Origin: Thermoleophilia bacterium UBA5186
GTDB lineage: Bacteria; Actinomycetota; Thermoleophilia; Gaiellales; Gaiellaceae
Direction of reading: 5' to 3'
Length of the DNA stretch: 10,173 nt
Assembly: GCA_002413095.1 (NCBI GenBank)
Contig: DHWI01000175.1
Coordinates: forward strand, 35,039-45,211
The notes beneath the pieces were generated by a model, which saw nothing but the letters and a program-made list of their open reading frames with translations, did no database searches and was not told the origin of the DNA. A program made the position numbers and the translations under genes. This document shows, piece after piece, positions 5,221 to 10,173 of the stretch. Positions within the stretch are counted from its first letter, which is position 1. Every line of letters starts with the position of its first letter.

Positions 5221-7557
5221 TCAGCGCAGGGCCTTGAGCGCGCGATCGAGGCGCTGGTTCGTGCTCAGCGCGCCTTCGAAGAGGTCGCCGTGCTCGCGGA
5301 CTCGGTCGAGCACCACGTCCATCGTGAACTCGCGCGGGTCGAGATCTTGCGTGACCTCCTCCCAGCGGAGGGGCGTCGAGACCGGCGCACCGGGTCGCGG
5401 GCGCACCGAGTAGACGGACGCGATCGTCTTCCCCTCGCCGTTCTGGTTCGAGTCGATGAGGACACCGCGGCGCTTCGACTTCGTCCACTCGTTCGTCACG
5501 AGGCCGCGATGCGTGCGGGCCAGCGCGGACGCGACGATCTCCGCAAACTCCCGCGTGTCGTCGAACGTGTAGCGCCGCTCGACCGGGACGAGGACGTGCA
5601 TCCCGTCGGCGCTCGACGTCTTCGGGAAGCCGACCAGGCCGAGCGCGTCGAGCACCTCCTTCACGAGCAGCGCGACCTGGACCGTCTCGCGAAAGCCGAC
5701 GTCCGGCGACGGGTCCAGGTCGAAGAGGACGAAGTCGGGCCGGTCGGACCTGTCGACGCGCGAGTACCACGCGTTCATGTCGATACAGCCGGCGTTCGCC
5801 ATCCAAAGCAGGGCCGCCTCCTCGTTCGTCAGCGCGAAGTTCACCCATTTCTTCTGTCGCGGGGCCGCCCGCGTCGAGACCTGCGTGCGGAAGGTCGGGA
5901 TCCACTCCGGGAGATGCTTTGGGGCGTCCTTCTGGAAGAAGTGCTTCCCCTCGATGCCGTCGGGATAGCGGATCATTGTGAACGGCCGGTCGCGCAGATG
6001 CGGGACGAGCGCCGGCGCGACGGCGCGGTAGTACTCGATCAGATCGCCTTTGGTGATCCCTTCCTTGGGGAAGAAGACCTTGTCGAGATTCGTGAGCTTG
6101 AGCTCACGCTTGCCGCTGTGGACACCGCGGTCGAGCGGCTCTTCGCGGTGCACCTCGAGGGGCGCCTTGTCCTCGCGGAGGCCCTGGTAGGACGGCGCGC
6201 GTAGACGGCCGTCGTGCGTCCACTCGACGAACTCGACCTCGGCGACGAGCTTCGGCTCGACCCAGACCACGTCACCCTTTCGCACCTTCGGCATCTTCGG
6301 CACCTCGCGGAACGGCGCATCCTTGCGGGCCATCGGCTTCAGCTTCGCGAGCACGCGCTCGACCTCGGCCGCGGTGAAACCCGTCCCCACGTTGCCGACA
6401 TAGCGCAGTTCGTCGCCCTCCCACACGCCGAGAACGAGCGAGCCGAAGCCTGACTGCCGGCTGCCCTGCCCTTTGGTGTAGCCCGCGATCACGAACTCCT
6501 GACGGCCGTGCGTCTTCACCTTCAGCCAGTCGCGGCTCCGTCGGCCGGGGAGGTAGCGGGAATCCACACGCTTGGAGACGATCCCCTCGATCCCCTGCTC
6601 GACCGCGGCGGCGTAGAGCGCCTCGCCGTCGTCGAAGCTCTCGGAGAACCGGACGGTCCGGTTCCGCTTGTCGAGCAGCGCCTCGAGGCGTTTCCGCCGC
6701 TTCGTCAGCGGAAGATCGATCACCGGCTCGCCGTCGACCTCGAGCACGTCGAACACGTAGAGGACGAGCGGCGTTGCGGCCTTGCCCTGCTGCATCGCCG
6801 AGAAGCTCGCGCGGCCCTCGTCGTCGAGCGCGCAGACCTCGCCGTCGAGGACGCAGTCGGGCGTCTTGACCGCCTTCTCGACTCCTTTGGCGACGGTCGG
6901 GAAGCGCGCGGTGAGGTCATTGCCGTTCCGGCTGGTCAGCGTCGCCTCGCCGCCCGCGAGCCGCACGATTGCGCGGTACCCGTCCCACTTGACCTCGTGC
7001 AGCCAGTCGTCGCCGCCCGGGACCTCGCCCGAGAGCGTCGCGAGCATCGGTTTGTAGTCGACGCGCTTGGCGGCGGGCTTCCGATCCGACGGATCGTCGC
7101 GCTTGCGGATCAACAGCCAGTTCTGCTCCTTGCCGTCCATGTGCGCGGGAACGAGCGTCCACGTGCCCTCGAGCCGCTTGCCCTGCAGGCGTACCGTCAG
7201 ACCGCCGTCACGCTTCGCCTCGACGAGCTCGTACGTTCCGGTGTCCCAGATCTCGACGCTTCCGGCGCCGTAGTTCCCTTTCGGGATCTCACCCTCGAAC
7301 GTCGCGTAGTCGAGCGGGTGATCCTCGACGTGGACGGCGAGCGCGCGGCCGCCGACCTCGAGCGGCACGCCTTTCGGGACGGCCCAGCTCGCGAGCGCGC
7401 CGTCGATCTCGAGGCGGAAGTCGTAGTGAAGGCTTCGTGCGTCGTGGCGCTGGACGACGAAGATCGGCTGCTTGCCCTTCTTCTTGCCGGTGAAGGGCTC
7501 AGGGGTTCCCGCAGCGTCCCGCTTGCGCCGATACTCGCGGAGCCTGGGCGCGGCCAC
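5221..7557 (-). CDS. ligD: ATP-dependent DNA ligase LigD (phosphoesterase-ligase-polymerase)
   Basis: LigD is the multifunctional end-processing ligase of bacterial non-homologous end joining (NHEJ), normally recruited by Ku. All three modules are complete in 778 residues. The 3'-phosphoesterase (about 5-155) has RHDARSLHYDFRLE, with H38, H44, D46 and R48, plus H80 and Y84. The ligase (about 165-475) has nucleotidyl-acceptor K190 in EVKWDGYR, LDGE (237-240), EGIVSKR (324-330) and WLKVKT (344-349). The archaeo-eukaryotic primase-like polymerase (about 485-775) has metal ligands D613 and D615 in FDLDPSP, H654 and D702. In the polymerase the usual TSGxxGxH motif reads TSSADGMH. This domain order matches Pseudomonas; mycobacteria have polymerase first. 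Start is GTG 7557, one base after the TAG of the ku remnant, so its translation was probably coupled to ku. No strong Shine-Dalgarno is visible. Confidence 0.95.
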   Translation of the reverse strand: MAAPRLREYRRKRDAAGTPEPFTGKKKGKQPIFVVQRHDARSLHYDFRLEIDGALASWAVPKGVPLEVGGRALAVHVEDHPLDYATFEGEIPKGNYGAGSVEIWDTGTYELVEAKRDGGLTVRLQGKRLEGTWTLVPAHMDGKEQNWLLIRKRDDPSDRKPAAKRVDYKPMLATLSGEVPGGDDWLHEVKWDGYRAIVRLAGGEATLTSRNGNDLTARFPTVAKGVEKAVKTPDCVLDGEVCALDDEGRASFSAMQQGKAATPLVLYVFDVLEVDGEPVIDLPLTKRRKRLEALLDKRNRTVRFSESFDDGEALYAAAVEQGIEGIVSKRVDSRYLPGRRSRDWLKVKTHGRQEFVIAGYTKGQGSRQSGFGSLVLGVWEGDELRYVGNVGTGFTAAEVERVLAKLKPMARKDAPFREVPKMPKVRKGDVVWVEPKLVAEVEFVEWTHDGRLRAPSYQGLREDKAPLEVHREEPLDRGVHSGKRELKLTNLDKVFFPKEGITKGDLIEYYRAVAPALVPHLRDRPFTMIRYPDGIEGKHFFQKDAPKHLPEWIPTFRTQVSTRAAPRQKKWVNFALTNEEAALLWMANAGCIDMNAWYSRVDRSDRPDFVLFDLDPSPDVGFRETVQVALLVKEVLDALGLVGFPKTSSADGMHVLVPVERRYTFDDTREFAEIVASALARTHRGLVTNEWTKSKRRGVLIDSNQNGEGKTIASVYSVRPRPGAPVSTPLRWEEVTQDLDPREFTMDVVLDRVREHGDLFEGALSTNQRLDRALKALR

Positions 7558-7558
7558 G

Positions 7559-7672
7559 CTAGGCCGCGGTCTTCTTCACTTCAGCCCCTTCGATTCGGTC
7601 GGGGGGAACATCCGCACCGGCACCGAGACGAGGCCGAACGAGATCCGTTCGGGTCCAGATCGAACGCGCCAT
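7559..7672 (-). pseudogene. ku: Degraded, internally deleted ku gene upstream of ligD
   Basis: From ATG 7672 the first nine codons read MARSIWTRT; bacterial Ku proteins begin MARxIWxGxISFGLVxVPV. One extra G (7645) shifts the frame; from 7644 the shifted frame reads ISFGLVSVPVRMF, then PPTESKGLK, and stops at TGA 7578-7576. Ku normally continues from this point for over 200 residues. In the ATG frame the sequence stays open for 37 codons and ends in EVKKTAA and TAG 7561-7559, one base before the ligD GTG. The Lys/Ala ending resembles a Ku C-terminal tail. I infer a frameshift plus an internal deletion of nearly all of ku, including the DNA-encircling core. The expected Gly8 is also Arg (CGA). 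A short coupled leader peptide could still be made, but no Ku function is possible. An assembly error is the main alternative. Confidence 0.85.
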
Positions 7673-7875
7673 TATCCCGATCGTCTACCCGCAGAAACGC
7701 CTCGCGAAAACCTCTTCGTTTGCAGGACTTCCGAGGCTTTCGTGTGGTGGATAACCCTGTGGACGATGTGGAGAAGTCGCGTCACAACGGACAACTTGAT
7801 CACCTTCTGAGCAGCGATTTTCGAATCAAGATCGCTGTGGAACCTACTCGAATCGCCCCGAAAACCTGCTGAAAA
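7673..7875. other. AT-richer spacer between accA and the ku remnant, with DnaA-box-like words
   Basis: No gene is supported here. The stretch should hold the accA 3' end and the promoter of the ku-ligD unit, but I see no convincing -35/-10 pair; GATAAT (7676-7671) overlaps the ku ATG. Three nine-base words near the DnaA box (TGTGGATAA) lie in a row: GGTGGATAA (7746-7754), TGTGGACGA (7758-7766) and TGTGGAGAA (7767-7775). An inverted repeat lies at 7813-7836. Base composition is visibly more AT-rich than in the flanking genes. Confidence 0.5.
7813..7836. repeat. Inverted repeat downstream of accA
   Basis: AGCGAT (7813-7818) pairs with ATCGCT (7831-7836). The stem extends inward as TTT with AAG on the plus-strand RNA (one G-U pair), leaving a CGAATC loop. 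It starts 40 bases after the accA stop as transcribed. There is no T-tract on the minus-strand side, so it is not a clear terminator; an operator or a weak 3'-end structure is possible. Confidence 0.35.
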
Positions 7876-8808
7876 CTATGCAAACACCCCCAAGGCTCTG
7901 AACTTGGCGCGGCGGCGGCGGCGAAGCTCGTCCTGGGGCACCCCTTCGAGCTCGCCAAGCGCCTCTCGCAAGGACCCTCCGAGCAGGCGGGCGGCCTCGT
8001 CCGGATCGGTCTGGGCGCCCCCGGGCGGCTCCGGAACGATCGCGTCGATCACCCCGAGCTCGAGGCAGTGTGCGGCATCGGGTTTGAACGCTGCCGCGGC
8101 TTTCTGCGCCTGCGAGGCGTCGCGCCAGAGGATCGACGCGCAGCCCTCCGGGGAGATCACGGAGTAGATCGCGTTCTCGGACATGAGCACCCGGTCGGCG
8201 ACGGCGATGGCGATCGCCCCGCCCGAGCCGCCCTCGCCGATCACGGTCGCGACGGTGGGCACGCCCAGCCGCACCATCGTGGCCTGCGAGCGCGCGATCG
8301 CCCCGCCCTGACCGTGCTGCTCGGCTGCGACGCCGGGATAGGCGCCAGGCGTGTCGACGAACGTGAAGAGCGGGAAGCCGAAGCGATCCGCGAGCTCCAT
8401 CGTGCGGATCGCCTTCCGGTAGCCCTCCGGATAGGGCATGCCGAAGTTCCGCGACGTCCGCTCCTTGATGTCGCGTCCCTTCTGCTGGCCGACGATCGCG
8501 ACCGTCCTGCCGTCTAGGCGCGCAAGGCCGGCGACGATTGCGGCGTCGTCGGCGCGCCCTCTGTCGCCGTGGAGCTCGAGGAAGTCGTCGAAGATCCGCG
8601 AGACGTAGTCGAGCGTGTACGGCCGGTCCTGGTGGCGGGCGAGCTCGACCGAGCGCCAGATCTCCTCGCCGCTCGGCTCCTGCGTCATCCTCTCCAGCTG
8701 GCGCTCGAGCCGCTCGAGCTCGTCCGTGAGCCTCGTGCCGCCGGGCAGGCTCAGGCTGCGCAGCTTCGCCAGCCGTTCCCGGAGGCGGAGCTCGGCCTCA
8801 CCTGCCAT
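7876..8808 (-). CDS. accA: Acetyl-CoA carboxylase carboxyltransferase subunit alpha AccA
   Basis: AccA is the alpha half of the carboxyltransferase that moves the carboxyl group from biotin to acetyl-CoA, making malonyl-CoA for fatty-acid synthesis. The 310-residue protein has the family's N-terminal helical region rich in Glu and Arg (about 3-58), SRNFGMPYPEGYRKA (119-133), DTPGAYPG (152-159), the oxyanion-hole glycine loop GEGGSGGA (191-198) and SPEGCASILWRD (219-230). Length is normal. ATG 8808 lies inside the end of accD, an 11-base overlap that points to translational coupling and equal output of the two subunits, as expected for an alpha2beta2 complex. No biotin carboxylase or biotin carrier gene is in the window. 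No clear terminator follows the stop. Confidence 0.97.
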   Translation of the reverse strand: MAGEAELRLRERLAKLRSLSLPGGTRLTDELERLERQLERMTQEPSGEEIWRSVELARHQDRPYTLDYVSRIFDDFLELHGDRGRADDAAIVAGLARLDGRTVAIVGQQKGRDIKERTSRNFGMPYPEGYRKAIRTMELADRFGFPLFTFVDTPGAYPGVAAEQHGQGGAIARSQATMVRLGVPTVATVIGEGGSGGAIAIAVADRVLMSENAIYSVISPEGCASILWRDASQAQKAAAAFKPDAAHCLELGVIDAIVPEPPGGAQTDPDEAARLLGGSLREALGELEGVPQDELRRRRRAKFRALGVFA

Positions 8809-9643
8809 CGGCGAAGAGCCTGAGGACTTGGGTGAGGTACCGCTTGAGCTCGGGCCGCGGGACGACGGCGTCGATGTGACCGAAGCGCAGGTTCGACTCC
8901 GCGAGGCCGAAGTCGTCGGGAAGCTTCTCTCGCGTGGTCTGCTGGACGACCCGCGGGCCGGCGAAGGACATCAGCGCACCCGGCTCTGCGACGATGACGT
9001 CGCCGAGCGTAGCGAAGCTCGCCAGGACGCCGCCCGTAGTCGGATGGGCGAGCACGCTGACGAGCGGCTGCTTGGCCTCGTGCAGTTCCTCAACCGCGCA
9101 AACGGTCTTCGGCAGCTGCATCAAGGCGAGGATCCCTTCCTGCATGCGCGCGCCGCCCGACGCGGAGACGGACACGAGCGCGACCCCGCGCTCGGCCGCG
9201 CTGTCGCAGGCGCGCGAGAACTTCTCGCCGACGGCGCTCCCCATCGAGCCGCCCATGAACTTGAAGTCCATCACCGCGAGCTCGCAGGCGTGGCCGTCGA
9301 TCGCGGCCTGGCCGGTAACGATCGCCTCCCCGAGCCCGGTCGACATCTCGGCCTCGGCGAGCCGCTCCGTGTAGGGACGGAGATCGAAGAAATCGAGCGG
9401 ATCCTCGGAGCGCACATCCGCGGACTCCTCGACGAACGTACCCTCGTCGGCGATCGACGCGATCCGCGCCTGGGCGCGCATCGGGAAGTGGTGACCGCAG
9501 TGCGGGCAGACCCAGAGGGAGGCGTCGAGCTCCTCGTCGCGATAGTGGGATGCGCACGCAGGGCACGTGTTCGGATGCCGCTTGCCCTCCGGCTCCGGCG
9601 CGTTCTTGTGCTCGATCGAGACGTCGATCCGTGCCTCGGACAT
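8798..9643 (-). CDS. accD: Acetyl-CoA carboxylase carboxyltransferase subunit beta AccD
   Basis: AccD is the beta half of acetyl-CoA carboxyltransferase. The 281-residue protein carries the N-terminal four-cysteine zinc ribbon (C27, C30, C46 and C49, spaced CxxC-15-CxxC) that marks the bacterial heterotetrameric enzyme. The crotonase-fold core follows, with MDFKFMGGSMGSAVGEK (125-141), SASGGARMQEG (160-170), HPTTGGVLASF (200-210) and the acidic-Gly segment EPGALMSFAGPRV. Start is ATG 9643; only weak Shine-Dalgarno pairing is visible upstream. The gene lies 65 bases after the stop of the arginase-family gene on the same strand, so it may share a transcript or have its own promoter in that gap; I could not identify a clear one. 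It overlaps accA by 11 bases. Confidence 0.97.
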   Translation of the reverse strand: MSEARIDVSIEHKNAPEPEGKRHPNTCPACASHYRDEELDASLWVCPHCGHHFPMRAQARIASIADEGTFVEESADVRSEDPLDFFDLRPYTERLAEAEMSTGLGEAIVTGQAAIDGHACELAVMDFKFMGGSMGSAVGEKFSRACDSAAERGVALVSVSASGGARMQEGILALMQLPKTVCAVEELHEAKQPLVSVLAHPTTGGVLASFATLGDVIVAEPGALMSFAGPRVVQQTTREKLPDDFGLAESNLRFGHIDAVVPRPELKRYLTQVLRLFADGR

Positions 9644-9708
9644 CAGCTAGTTGCGTAGCGTCGGAGTGGACACGGTTCGGTGTTAGACCTGTCCCAGCAG
9701 CGGGCCGG

Positions 9709-10173
9709 TTACAAACCCAGCGTTGCCGTGAGTCGCTCTAGCGGGCCGATACTGAGCGGTTCTAGGCGTAATCCACTGAGCCCGGCGCCGACGATGGTTC
9801 CGTGCTGAACGAGACGCTTGAACAGCGTGTCGACCTCGTCCACGGAGAGACCTCCTGGCTCCGGCATGAATGACGGCACCTCGGTCTCGTCGAGCACGTC
9901 GCAGTCGAGCGCCACGTAGATACAGCTGACGCCGTCGAGCGCCCGGTCGGCGGCGCCCTCGCCCGTGTGGATCCCGGCCCGCGCGATGTACTCCTCCTCA
10001 GGCGGATCGAGGTTCCTCGCGCCGACGAGCGCGACGTCCTGCGGGTCGACGGCCCCGGAGTCGAGTGCCATGCGCAGCGGCATCCCCCACGTGTTGCCGC
10101 TCGGGGACGTCTCGGGAGTGTTCAGGTCGCCGTGTGCATCGAGCCAGACAACCGCGAGCCGGTCATGCCGCGC
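9709..10173 (-). CDS. Arginase/agmatinase-family ureohydrolase, 5' end outside the window
   Basis: The visible 154 C-terminal residues belong to the binuclear manganese ureohydrolase family (arginase, agmatinase, formimidoylglutamase). The frame is open to the window edge, so an internal Met at 10083 is not the start. Metal-binding signatures are WLDAHGD (visible residues 10-16) with D12, H14 and D16, and ALDCDVLD (88-95) with D90 and D92. NTPETSPSGN (18-27) matches the arginase substrate loop. GAGLSGLRLEPL (129-140) fits the C-terminal strand carrying a catalytic Glu. Aligned by eye to human arginase I, the proton-shuttle His141 falls on W29 (SGNTWG), which is unusual. Substrate cannot be assigned. 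It is followed on the same strand by accD after 65 bases. Confidence 0.88.
   Translation of the reverse strand, partial: ARHDRLAVVWLDAHGDLNTPETSPSGNTWGMPLRMALDSGAVDPQDVALVGARNLDPPEEEYIARAGIHTGEGAADRALDGVSCIYVALDCDVLDETEVPSFMPEPGGLSVDEVDTLFKRLVQHGTIVGAGLSGLRLEPLSIGPLERLTATLGL

Noticed and set aside
6508..7872. 454-codon plus-strand open frame opposite ligD and the spacer
   Set aside because: Its composition mirrors ligD codons on the other strand, it shows no family motif, and it runs through the ku remnant and spacer with no sign of coding.
8615..9658. 347-codon plus-strand open frame opposite accA/accD
   Set aside because: Shadow of two highly conserved genes; no domain or start signal.
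1..10173. CRISPR arrays, tRNA or rRNA genes, insertion sequences
   Set aside because: I saw no regularly spaced repeats, no tRNA cloverleaf or rRNA sequence, and no transposase frame. The only direct repeat of note is the palindrome pair at 5086 and 5197.

Overview
The window is GC-rich, densely packed bacterial DNA with frequent GTG/TTG starts, short start/stop overlaps and few T-rich intergenic gaps. Separate accD and accA genes, a LigD in the order phosphoesterase-ligase-polymerase, and actinobacterial-style codon use suggest a high-GC, deep-branching actinobacterium (Thermoleophilia-like). That placement is inference; no rRNA or marker gene is present to fix it.

Layout. (1) 1-930: a minus-strand thiamine unit. 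A TPP riboswitch (about 821-893) precedes thiD, whose stop overlaps the start of a next gene cut by the window edge, possibly thiM. (2) 915-3589, plus strand: a MrfA-type DEAH-box helicase with a C-terminal cysteine cluster, coupled to a GNAT acetyltransferase. (3) 3573-5039: a small zinc-ribbon DUF1272 protein on the minus strand, overlapping the GNAT 3' end, and divergent from it a type II NADH dehydrogenase-like flavoprotein. (4) 5040-5220: a gap between convergent genes holding two related hairpins; one has a T-tract and looks like the ndh terminator. (5) 5221-7672, minus strand: ligD, preceded by a previously unmarked remnant of a ku gene. (6) 7673-7875: a relatively AT-rich spacer with DnaA-box-like words and an inverted repeat. 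(7) 7876-9643, minus strand: accD-accA, the two halves of acetyl-CoA carboxyltransferase, overlapping by 11 bases. (8) 9709-10173: the 3' part of an arginase-family gene.

The most notable observation is the ku remnant. Directly in front of ligD, 37 codons start with the Ku N-terminal signature MARSIWT. After a one-base insertion the signature continues in another frame (ISFGLVSVPVRMF), and it then stops almost at once. The remnant ends in a Lys/Ala tail and a TAG one base before the ligD GTG. The simplest reading is a former ku-ligD non-homologous end-joining operon in which ku has been frameshifted and internally deleted while ligD stays intact. The other systems are familiar: thiamine synthesis under TPP control, DNA repair, respiratory NADH oxidation and fatty-acid synthesis.
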